Below, piece by piece: positions 25,501-35,914 of a DNA stretch of 64,000 nt. The stretch's first letter is position 1, and each line of letters begins with the position of its first letter. Position numbers and translations under genes: made by a program. Under the pieces are notes generated by a model, which was not told where the DNA came from, searched no databases, and saw only the letters and a program-made list of their open reading frames with translations. The stretch is taken from positions 13,398,038-13,462,037 of the forward strand of contig CM038923.1 of NCBI GenBank assembly GCA_021904315.1, written 5' to 3'. The stretch is from Sphagnum magellanicum. Its lineage: Eukaryota; Streptophyta; Sphagnopsida; Sphagnales; Sphagnaceae.

Positions 25501-26586
25501 TAGCCAATCGCCTTAATTCTTTTAATGTTGAACATCCACAGGGATTGGTACACGCCCTGTTGTGGCTGACTTTATGGAACAAATTGGACAGGCTGATCGA
25601 AGAGTGCTGGCAACTGATGAGTGGTTACGTGTGAAGAATTGTGAAGGGGCTTATGGCATTGGAGATTGTGCCTCAATTGAGGGACGGAGAATTGTAGAAG
25701 ATGTTGGTTACCTATTCAAGCTAGCAGACAAGAACAATTCAGGCACATTAACTACAGAAGAGTTTGTTGAGACCATTGAAAAAGTCAGGCAACGCTATCC
25801 CCAAATTGACATCTACATGGAACGCCAACACATGAAAGGGGTACTCGGACTCCTTTCTGATGCGACAAAAGATGGAGGACACTCAGCTGTTCAACTTGAC
25901 ATTCAGAATTTCAAGCAGGCAATTGCCAAGGTATGGTATATGCTTTGAGACTCATGAAGTTACTTGATATATTAATTTCTTTCATATATATTATTTTTCT
26001 CTATTTTTGCAGCCTTTGAGCTTGGTCACTATTTTTTGCCTTGTTTCATTTGTTTTTCCTTTGTCTCTACTTCATGATCTGAGATGTGAATGGAGTTGTG
26101 GGTAGGGTTTCTTATGTTTTAAGGCTATGGCAGACATTATGCAAGCACTCTATCTTATCTTTCAATTGCCAACTTTCAATGCTAACTTGTTGAATGCTCA
26201 TGTGGAAGGTTGATAGCCAAATGAAATCCATGCCAGCCACTGCCCAGGTGGCAGCTCAACAAGGGGAGTATTTGGCAAATTGCTTCAATAATATGGCTTC
26301 TGAGGTACATGACAATGTCGCACCTGAGGGTCCCATCCGCATTCGAGGAAAAGGCCGACACAGATTTCAACGTTTTCAGTACCGCCATTTTGGCCAATTT
26401 GCTCCTTTGGGAGGGGAGAAGGCAGCGTATGAGCTTCCAGGTGATTGGGTTTCAATTGGTCGAAGCACCCAATGGTTGTGGTACTCAGTTTATGCAAGCA
26501 AGCAGGTGAGCTGGCGCACACGAACATTAGTGATGTTTGACTGGACCAAAAAGTTTTTGTTTGGGCGGGATTCATCAAAGATGTAA
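22517..26586 (+). CDS. External-type mitochondrial NAD(P)H dehydrogenase with EF-hand (NDB1-like), four exons, 674 aa
   Basis: This is a rotenone-insensitive type II NAD(P)H:quinone oxidoreductase. Such enzymes feed electrons from NAD(P)H to ubiquinone at the inner mitochondrial membrane without pumping protons. Exons are 22517-23439, 23698-24032, 25542-25930 and 26209-26586. All junctions are GT-AG and in phase. The Arg-rich N-terminus looks like a mitochondrial presequence, and a hydrophobic segment spans residues ~98-119. The first dinucleotide-binding motif is VILGVGWGGMSF (~150-161). The second is IVGGGPTGVEF (~316-326). At the end of that fold, ITVVQSGDHIL has Gln at ~355, as in NADPH-using NDB1 rather than Glu as in NADH-using NDBs. 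YGIGDCA is the FAD contact (~457-463). An intact EF-hand loop DKNNSGTLTTEE spans 482-493. The C-terminal part has FAPLGGE, WLWYSVYASKQVSWRTR, and ends SKM. The N-terminus before the first fold is ~150 aa, longer than in angiosperm NDBs. I chose the first ATG of a seven-ATG run. Confidence 0.95.
23440..23697 (+). other. NDB-like gene intron 1
   Basis: 258 bp, phase 2. The donor is GATAG|gtcaac and the acceptor gtcacag|GCGGAAG. Joining gives the family sequence LSTEDRRKLLSFVIVGGGP. Confidence 0.9.
24033..25541 (+). other. NDB-like gene intron 2
   Basis: 1509 bp, phase 1. The donor is TCTACAG|gtacta and the acceptor atccacag|GGATTGG. Joining gives WSTGIGTRPVV. It is unremarkable AT-rich intron DNA; short ORFs inside are chance. 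Confidence 0.9.
25931..26208 (+). other. NDB-like gene intron 3
   Basis: 278 bp, phase 0. The donor is GCCAAG|gtatgg and the acceptor gtggaag|GTTGAT. Joining gives IAKVDSQMKSMPATAQ. It lies just after the EF-hand-bearing insert region. Confidence 0.9.
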
Positions 26587-27022
26587 CATATATATTCAAT
26601 ATACAATTGAACTAATGTCGAAAGATTGCAGATTGATTCTACTTTGCTGGTAGGAGCTTAACGAGTGACTATTTGTTCAACAAGAGACATGAATTGTGTG
26701 TAGAATGACATAAATGAATGCTTAGTAACTCATTATCTCTTGTTGAAATGTCACAAGGTCAAAACCATTAGATACAATATTACCAACTTGGAGGTTTTGA
26801 TATGGTTGGTGATCCAACCTGCTCATTGCTTTCATGAAAAGTGTATGTGAACTTGTTGGGACTAAATTCAATGAATGAGGAGAATTGCAAGTCACTTAAT
26901 GTTTTTCTGGCTTGTTTGTATTTTTGTCCACTTGACACGAGAGCCTCTAAACAATGGGATTTATGGCATTTTACCAAACTGGGTATAATTTCTGTCTTTG
27001 ATGTAAGTATGGCCTAATAGTT

Positions 27023-27074
27023 TTATGGACTTTTAAGCATAACTTGTGAACTTGTTATGCTTAAAAGTCCATAA
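27023..27074. other. Perfect 21-bp inverted repeat (hairpin), 10-bp loop
   Basis: The 21 bases at 27023-27043 are exactly complementary to 27054-27074. The spacer is ttgtgaactt. It lies about 440 bp after the dehydrogenase stop codon. It could form a stable stem in RNA or be the core of a small foldback element. Confidence 0.9.
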
Positions 27075-27102
27075 GAACTTGTGAGCAATAATCACAAGTT
27101 CT
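27074..27102. other. Second hairpin directly abutting the first
   Basis: The left half agaacttgtga (27074-27084) pairs with tcacaagttct (27092-27102) across a 7-base loop. The word aacttgtga also occurs in the loop region of the first hairpin. Confidence 0.85.
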
Positions 27103-28212
27103 CTTGAGATTATTGTTGTTACATTGTGGAGTGGTTGTGTCAACTAGACCAAACCTCTATGGCAATTGCTTAGAGTGGTGGCCAATCAAACGTCATCTTG
27201 TTGCTCAATGGTTTGTTTTCACTTGAACTGCTTTAAAGCATATCTGATGCATCTGTGATCAACATCAAGGTAGGGCAAGATTCTTAAGAAAAAAAACTTC
27301 AATATAGTCTTGACAAAACTATATTTAAAGGTTTTTCATGGTTTGCATGTTTTCAAGGTTTCATTCATGTATCAGGGAAGTTCATAGTTTAGGATATATT
27401 TGTGCTCTATTTTTGAATCAGAAGTCATAACATGAATGATGTATGTATGATGGTATGTGCGAAAATAATGCAAAGAGGTCAACATTGTTGACCAAAGTTT
27501 GTCATGAATAGTCCTGTGAAAGTCTTGAAAGCATTATTGTGAAAAGCATGTCGAAAGTATGTTATGAAAAGTCTTTGAAAGCATGTCTAGTGTGATTTGA
27601 AAGTATGTCATGGACATACTTATGAATGTTCTGAAACAGATTTTTAACAAATGATTTGGAAGAAGGTGAATTTTGGGTTTTGGAATTTCAGTACTATGTA
27701 TCTACAATGTTGAAAGCAAAGAGGTATTGAGGAGGACAAGGGAAGCTTGATGCAACATGGCACCAAATTGGTGAATGTTATGGTTGATAATGAGTTCATC
27801 CACTACAAAACAATATTACCTATAACTTAACATTTGTCAAGTTGAAATTTTTAATGTAATATATGTCATGATAAACATCACATGTTTGTACATTCTAATG
27901 GATTACACCACAAAGTTTTCCTCACAGCACATGTTTGTTTTAATGAGTTGCGAGCTTTTTTGGTGAGAAAAATCACATTCTCTTGTAGGTTAGGTGCATC
28001 TTGGGTGCACCGCTATTTGTAGCTCTCCTCGAATGTTCCTCACCTTCTTTGACATATATTAGAGCTATCCTATCCTTAAAGTTGCTGTGTCTTTGGGCCC
28101 TAGTTTGACCCTGTAATAGTTTCATCCCCAATTTGAGTGTAGCCATAATGTGAGCGAAACTGGTATAATGAAACTGGGTACCAGTTCATAAGATTTGCAG
28201 GATATATTCGAA

Positions 28213-28945
28213 GGCAAGGGATATTGTGTTGAGAATCATTATAGAGTATAGTAGCTTCAAGGGGATTTTGCCCCCTATCAACTCGGTGAGATGATTCATC
28301 CTAATTTGGTTGTAAAAAATTCACATTCATCTTTTGACATTTTGTTTCTTGTCAAATGTGCACTCAGCCCAACTGACTTTGTCACCATTCCATAACCACA
28401 AAATTAAATATGAAAATATTTTTTTCAAAAATGATTATGGCACCCATCATACATGAAAATTTATGTAACTTTCAAATGTGACAATGTTATTGAAAACATT
28501 CAAATACACATGCCATGACAAGTATTTTATTTTAATTTTAATTTTTTTTAAATAATTTTTTTAAGGGGTTTGAAATTTGGTACAAGTGTGAAAAATCAAT
28601 ATGAAAACAGAATATTTGATTTGCAATAAAATTAAAAATCATGTTGTGACATTTCCGTATTGGTTTTGGTTTGGTTAGATGTTTAAATAGGTTCATAGAA
28701 CATGTCATCATTTAATGTGAAATCCCTTTTGGGTTCCTCATACCTAATGTAATGTACAAAAATGAAATTTAAAAAAAAAAAAATCATGAATTTTTTTCTT
28801 GTACAACAACATGATGTACAATAAAATAGATTTTTAAAATTTTTTTCTCTTAGCTATGACAAATTTATAATACATATCAATTGTTGATATTAAATTAATG
28901 GGAGGGCCATTGTGTAACACACACCTTGTTCTGACAAGTCTTGGT
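28213..28945 (+). repeat. Degenerate repeat related to 51967-52275
   Basis: The phrases gatattgtgtt...ttatagagtatagtagctt near 28213-28275 and ggcca..gtgt.acacac.ccttgtt near 28905-28940 both recur, in the same order, at 51967-52033 and 52243-52270. The two loci look like copies of one element with different internal lengths. Element type unknown. Confidence 0.45.
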
Positions 28946-30576
28946 TGAATGAAAAGAATAGGAGCAGCAATGAAGGCTCAGGGGTCAGGCAAATCCAAAA
29001 TTGTTTTTTGATGCTGTGTATACTGTTATCATCCAGACTTTTTATTTCATCCCCATTTTGGACAAAACTGGGTCCCAGGATCCCCAGTTTGGGGTACTTC
29101 ATCAATAATTCATCTAATGGGTTATAATAAATCTTAGCAAGGAAAAGGGTTTCAAGGAGCAACCTTCTTTCATGAACTGACAACAACAATACCCCCCACC
29201 AAAGAAGAACTCAACACAGACAAAAAGAAAAATGCTCTACTTCATTCAACATAATGAGCATTTCCAGTTTGGGCCAGTAGTAAGTAAGTAAAGTACATGA
29301 GTTTTCTTCATGTGTAAAAGACTAAAAAGACCTCCTTGGATGTTCCTAGTGTACTAGGAAGGCAAGGTATTGTTACCAGGTGTAAATTTTTGCCTACACA
29401 AAGGGCAGGTGTTTCGAAAAGCAGAACGCTCGTAGAAGTGGGCATTATGTGTTCCAAAATGCTTGCTTTTTTTTTTTTTTTTTTTTAATGTTTTTTCATG
29501 TGATACCTGCCAGTTATCACTTTAAAAAAAATTAAAAATCGAATGGGTCTTTATGCATGTTAAAAGCCCTTGGCCTTGGGGCTTTTCCTAACACCAAAAT
29601 TCAATCCCACCCGGGTTAAAAATTAGGGCCCTAATCCAATGCATACCTGGGAACTTTCTGCTGCTCTTGACACCTAAAGAAGCTATATCCAAAGTTGGAA
29701 TGATAAGTTGGACCATCTGTTAACCAACATAGTACTATGGTAAACTTTTTTTGGTTGTTGACCTTTGGTTTACTTTATTTTTCTTGGCTTTTTTTTTCAA
29801 CCCTAATTTTCATACTACCCTCCCACCTAGCTACCCTACAAACCTAGCTATCTTATTAACCTAACTATTCTATTCACCTATATTTTGACCCTACTTACCA
29901 AGTCCAACCAACCCATATCTATTAATTTTTTATTATTTCTTGGTTAAATCTTTATCTCTTGGTAAAACTTTTATTTTTTCTTGAGTTAAACTTTTATTGC
30001 TTGACTATAAAATTTTATTACCTATTAAAGTTGATCATCAATTATTTCAGATTTTTAATGTCAGGGGCATTTTTTATGCTAGTTTTTTTAATGAATGCCC
30101 CACTCTTGGGGTAAGTGGGTATCTATCTACCATGTAATAATACTGTAGGCCATGAAATGAGCTGAAAAGATTGACGACTTGATCTCAAATCTTCTGAAGT
30201 TTGGCCCAAGTTCATGTAACCATATTTCACAGCCCAATAGCAATTCCACTGGCAAGTACCTAATAATTTGGATGAAGTTCATGCCTTGAAAGGATGTAAA
30301 ATTGAGTTTGGTCCTATAAGCATGCACAAAGGGATTTAAGGCCTTCCAAAAGGGCCAATAAAGAAATATCATTGGCTTTCTTCATATGGGTGTGGTGTGG
30401 GTGGACCTGGTCTTACCCATTGTTGTACAGCACATTGTACATTGCTAACAATGGAAATGCAAACTATATTTTTCTTTTCTTTTGATTTCTGCAATATTTA
30501 AGCCCCAATTGTTTGTATTTGTTGTTTGGTCTAAAATAACTCCAATTTTTATTTATTTATTGATCTTTCAACCTTA

Positions 30577-30690
30577 AATCAAATTTGAAAAATGGTGTCT
30601 CCAATACAAGTTTATCAACTTAGAGAGAAATCAAATTTGGAAAATGGTGTCTCCAATACAAGTTTATCAACTTAGAGAGAAATCAAATTT
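30577..30690 (+). repeat. 52-bp tandem duplication (about 2.2 copies)
   Basis: The unit runs from aatcaaattt through ggtgtctccaatacaagt to cttagagaga, repeated nearly without change with a 52-bp period. Confidence 0.9.
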
Positions 30691-31099
30691 TAACCTTAAT
30701 GAACAACAAGGGGATGAATTCTAATGGATTAGTACATCAATTGGGCATATTCCGACTTTTTCTTTTTGTATCTTTTTCTTTTAGACTACTAGTTCTACTC
30801 TATGAGATAATATTACCCCGACCTTTGAATCTCAACAAAAGATTTAGTGTTGTCGGTGGTGTGAAGGTGATGGAGTTGAAGATGCGAGACATGAAGAACA
30901 AAGCGATGGCAGGACTAATTAATCCTGTCAGTCAAAGATAATTTGGTGGACATATATAGTAACAGAATTCATTGATGCTGCTTTGGCATGCCAAGCGCTA
31001 ATTAAGGCTTCATTTTCAATGGGGAGATGCATCACAAATCAACTTGTTGTCAACAACTACACAATATTAACATGAAGGATTCTAGACAATATATATGAA

Positions 31100-33700
31100 A
31101 AGTAAATAAAATCATGAGTATCGGATTCGTAGATCTTGTAAATGGTCTGTACAGACTAGGTAGTAAAAAAATCAAAGCACATGCGAATTTAGGTTGCTGC
31201 AGCTGAAGCAGAATCTCACTTGTGGCATAAGAGATATGGGCACCTCCATTATTTATGCCTGAACCATTTGTCAAAACACGATAGAATCATTGGCATGCCA
31301 AAGATAGAATCTTTAAAAGTTTGTTGTGAAGGATGTTTAGCAAGGAGACATCATCGCGAAAGATTTCCAGCTGAAAGCAAAAATCGTGCAAAGAATGTGC
31401 TACAGCTGATCCATGCATGCTGATCTAGTTGGTCCAATGCCAAAAGAGTCGTGGCATAAATCTTGGTGTTCACAGATGACTACTCTCGAAAAAGCTGGAT
31501 TTATTTTTTGCGCGCCAAAAGTGAAACCTTCGCGAAATTCAAGATCTTCAAAGAGTTGGACTGGGAAGAAGATAGGAGCACTGAGAACCAATTGTGGAGG
31601 AGAGTTCACATCTACAGCATTCAATGACTTTTGTCAAATTCACGGGATCAAAAGACAACTAACCCAAGCCTTGACTCCACAACACAATGGGGTGGCAGAA
31701 CGGAGAAATCGCACCATAATCGAAAAGGCGAGGAGCATGTGTTTTCAAGTGGAGTCCCATCATTTCTTTGGTCTGAAGCGGTTAACATTTCAAATTACCT
31801 TGTCAATAGAGGACCTACGCGCGCAAACAAAGGCATCAGTCCAGAAGAAAAGTATAGCAAGAAGAAGCCACATGTCAATCATTTACGTGTCTTTGGTTGT
31901 CTAGCCTACGTACATATACCAAAACAAAATTGTGACAAAATAAGTAGTAAAACAAAGAAGTGTTTGTTTATGGGATATGATGATAAGTCTAAAGTATATA
32001 GATTGTATGATCCTACAGAGAAACAAATTGTTTTGAGTAGAGATGTGACATTCGATGAGAGTAAGATTGGATACAAACACCTAGATGAGGAAGCACCAGT
32101 GTTAGAAGAAAATTTGTTTCCAGTAGGACAAAACGCTTGGGAGGTTCCTGCGCATGAAATGCCGACCTATCATGAATGATGTCGTTCGACAAGATGGATC
32201 AATTGACTTATCAGACACTACAGCTGATCATGAATCGCATCATGTTGTTGATCAGCAAGCACATCAAGACATGGGAACAGAGACCCTTGTCGATTGTTAA
32301 CTCGTGAACGAAGACCTTCAAGCAGGCTTCGTGACTTTCATGTGTTTTCCGTTGAAGACACAAAGATTCTGACGGATGAAGAGCCCGAGACTTATGTTGA
32401 ACCAATATAACATGAGGGATGGAAGTTAGTTGTTCAACAAGAAGTGCAGTCCATTCAGAAGTGTAGGACATGGAGATATCAAAAATCGCCTGAAGGTAAG
32501 ACTCCTATCATTGCCAAATGGATCTTTTAGGCAAAATAGGGAGCTTCAACAGAGGTGTTCAAGTACAAAGCAAGATTGGTGGCTCGTGGATTCCAACAAG
32601 TAGCTGGGGTTGATTTCCATGACACTACGTTGGAATACAATCCGATCCATAGTTGCTTTGGCTGCACAACGAAGTTGGGACATTCGACAACTCGATGTCA
32701 AAACTGCCTCTTGAACGGGAATCTAGAGGAAGATGTGTACATGACAGTATCTGAATGGTTTGAGAATGTAGAATCAGCTGGGAAGGTTTGCAAACTTGTT
32801 AAGGCTTTGTATGGTCTCAAACAAGCACCGAGAGCCTGGTATTCTCGAATTGATGACCATTTGCAAAAAGAAGGTATGTTGAGGAGCTCAGTTAACTACA
32901 ACCTTTACTATTCAATTGTTGATGGCAAAATATACTATTTTGCTCGTTGACGACTTGTTGTTAACCGGTGATACTCTTGAGGAGATTGATTGCATTGAAG
33001 ATCAACTTAAAGCACAATTTGAAACGACAGAGCTGGGGAGATCAAAACTGTTCTTAGGAGCTGAGTTTGTGTTTGATGAATCTGGAACTTGGATGCATAT
33101 GCACCACTACATTGGGAAGTTGTTCCAAAAATTTGGCATGAGTGAGTGTTCAGCCCTTCGCATTCCAATGAATCCAGGTCAAGTACTAAAGAAAGACATG
33201 CATGCCCCTCTTACTGATCAAAAGTTGAATAGGTCGATTGTAAGTAGTCTTTTGTTTGCCACAAATTTACGACCATATATCCGATTTGTTGTTAATGTTG
33301 TTAGTCGATATCTAAAGAACCCTCAAGAACCTCACATGATTGCAGCTAAGAATATATTAAGGTATTTACAAGGGACTAAGCATTTCAACTTGCATTTTCC
33401 TTCAAAAGGGGAAGATCTACTTGTTCCCTTTGCTGATGCGGATTATGTGCGTGACCTTGATACACGCCGCTCAACCTTTGGTATCGTGCACAAGTTTGGA
33501 GAGACGTCCACAATCGATTGGAGTTGACGAAGGCAACCAACTGTTGCTTTGTCGACAATAGAGACGAAGTATCGAGTACTCTATGAGGCTGCAAAAGATG
33601 TTGGGCATTTGAGAAAAATGTTTGCTAAATTGGAGATCGGAAGCTCGGATCCAACTCCACTTCTTAGTGACAATCAAAGTTGTATAAAACTACTAGTGAC
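31100..33700 (+). mobile_element. Broken Ty1/copia retrotransposon fossil (pol region only)
   Basis: Parts in copia order are recognisable. The GAG-pre-integrase/zinc-binding region is at about 31200-31380 (LWHKRYGHL, CCEGCLARRHHRERF). The integrase core and its C-terminal part span about 31400-32060 (TPQHNGVAERRNRTI, LRVFGCLAYVHIPK). The reverse transcriptase spans about 32550-33200 (ARLVARGFQQVAGVDFHDT, ALYGLKQAPRAWY, LLVDDLL). RNase H spans about 33320-33690 (ILRYLQGTKHFNLHF, SDNQSCIKL). No gag, primer-binding site or LTR pair was found on either side, so both ends are lost. It is broken, with several interruptions, and is not expected to make protein. It is an old copy. It lies in the unique loop, so it is not part of the duplicated arms. 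Confidence 0.92.
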
Positions 33701-34925
33701 CTTTGTAAATATAGTTTAGTTGTCTCTTTAACTGCCAATGACCCTTTGTTATATTAGTAGCTTACAAGAGGTTAGTGATGACTGTTGTTCCCTATTTATT
33801 CACTGCCTTTCCTCCTGATCTTTTTCGATCTGAGCATTTGCTCTTTCTTTGTACAATCTTGATTTTTGCTACATTAAGCTTTTATGGCAAAGAGTTTTCA
33901 GAAAACTGTCAAGATTTTGCACCAGTTTTGCTATTGAAAGAAATAAAAAAAACCACTAGAACTTCTTGGACAAGGGTTTGTGACCTAAAGTGAATGAGAT
34001 TTGGACTTATGAATTAGGGTTAGGTCACATTTAAGCTACTCAATCACTCTTGTTTGGAATTTAGTGATGGAGTGGCCATTCACATGTGAGATTAAACATA
34101 TGCGCACTAGGGTAGAGAGGCCCCTGATTATGCACATGCCAATGTCTCTATGGCCGGTGGGTGCACAATGTGCATTTTTTGACAGACATTTGAAGACCCA
34201 TGATCAACATTTGCCAAGAAATATTTGGGTTTGGAACCTTTTTTTTTAGCAATGTAGTAAGATAAGAAAAGTTTGCCAAGTGCCTTTTTTTGAATGGTTC
34301 TAGGGGTGGGAGTCATGTGCAAAATAAAAAGAATTGAATGGTGGGGGATTTTAAGGGTTATATTTTAGGGTTTCATTAGGGCTAGAATTACAAGACACTT
34401 AACGTGGCCAACAACAAGAAGCATTTGCTTATGGGTGTTTCAAAGTTCAATTGAACACAAAGGCATGTTTGGTTTATCATTTGGGGTGCATATTTAAAAC
34501 AATAACATAAAAAAGATTGATAACCCTAAAACAATCAAGCAATAAGCAAAGGCTTAGGTTTTAAAGAAACCTGGCATCATTTATTAGCCCCCAATTGACT
34601 AGCTAAGAAAAAATTCCCCCCAAGTTGTCCATTTTGTATTTCCCGCCCATAAATCAACAAGGCATAAATTACATGAGCAATAGCACACATTCTCTCCCAT
34701 TTGAGGTTTAGATTGTAGTTCTAATTATGTCCTTTCTACCAACTTTAATGGAAGGTTTACAAGCATTCCTAGAGTTGATTATTCTTAGTGCGACATCTTT
34801 AAGATCTAATCATTACAACAAAAGGTGTCCCCATATGCCAAGTGATTTTACTAGATTTTGAGTGAATTCACTGGTCGTAATGAACGATGATTAGTGGGAA
34901 AGCAATGAATTCATTGGTTTAGTGA
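33701..34925. other. No gene recognised
   Basis: AT-rich DNA between the copia fossil and the repeat-containing ORF. Short ORFs at 33775 and 34064 show no recognisable motif. Confidence 0.5.
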
Positions 34926-35411
34926 ATGGGGACTAGTGAATTGCACTCACATTTTGTAGTAGTGAATTCAATTTGTACTCATTTAGATGCGAAGGAAAGG
35001 CCTAAAGTATTAATAAGAGTAAATTCTAATCTAGAAGCAAGACAAGTTGTAGTCATACAACCTTTAGTTTCAAATGTTAAGATAAAGTTGTTAGATGAAA
35101 AAGGAATTGAAGTAAGGGGCTGTAGGATAACAAAGGCTGGGGGTTTTTTAATAGGGTTTAGGGGTTCAGATATCAAAGTAGAAGTAGTAGAAAATATCCA
35201 ACTTTCAAATTCAAATGTTAAGGTAAAATTAATAAATGAACAAGGATTTGAAATAAAGGGCTACAATATAGTAAAGTTTGGGAGTTCTAAATTAGGGTTT
35301 CAAGGTTTTGATGTCAGAATTGAAGCCATAATAGAGATAAGGTCTGGTCTAGGTCTAAAATTAGCAATAAAGATAGAATCGGCAAATCCAAAGTTTGTTT
35401 CTTTGCACTAA
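34926..35411 (+). other. Unidentified 161-aa ORF with a 47-residue internal repeat
   Basis: The protein is rich in Val, Ile, Lys and Glu and looks beta-rich. A unit beginning SNVKIKLLDEKGIEVRGC and continuing through IGFRGSDIKVEVVE recurs as SNVKVKLINEQGFEIKGY with LGFQGFDVRIEAIIE. A partial third unit (GLGLKLAIKIES) follows. At the DNA level the period is 141 bp (35071 to 35212). No family was recognised. It lies about 500 bp before the pogo-like transposase and could belong to that element or to another mobile element. The start codon is uncertain. Confidence 0.45.
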
Positions 35412-35914
35412 GAACTTACACCAATACCAACACTAGGACCTAATGTAGGAACAAATATAATAGATCAGATCTACACTAAGAGGTACAAAAAATTATTTGT
35501 ATTACCACTGGTGGGCACATAATGTTCTAGGACATTCACAAGTTGAAGGAAGTGTAGGGATAGTAAAAAGAAGAAGATTCCCCCAAACGGTTGTTCAATG
35601 TAGGTTGACCTACATACCCACCACCTACACAGAAACCCAAAGCATCACATTTCAGTGGAAGGACTTCAAGGAGTTCTATGCCTTCATATCACACAATGGA
35701 CCATGGTTTGAATATGCTTAGCAAACAATCCCTACCCAAGTTGATTTTTTATATTCATGGTTTGAATTCATGAAGGTTAAAGGTGTACCTTTAGTTGGGC
35801 CGACATAGGAGTGCCCAAGCCCTTTGAGGCTCAGACCTAGAGGAGTGCGAAAGTCATGCAATTGATCAAAAGAATGTACCTCCTACACTTGAAATTGTAT
35901 GAATATGAAAAAAA

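Larger units (their letters stand above)
26587..31090. other. Intergenic loop DNA downstream of the dehydrogenase, no gene recognised
   Basis: The first few hundred bases are probably 3' untranslated region. Beyond them are two adjacent hairpins (27023-27102), a degenerate cluster of gaaagtatgt/gaaagcatgt words near 27510-27620, a poly-T run at about 29467-29486, pyrimidine-rich ctaccct/cctaact phrases near 29820-29900, and a 52-bp tandem duplication near 30577. ORFs such as 28890-29189 (-) and 30699-30941 (+) have no recognised domain. Confidence 0.5.

Noticed and set aside
31050-33677. Minus-strand ORFs over the copia fossil
   Set aside because: They are antisense shadows. The copia domains read on the plus strand.
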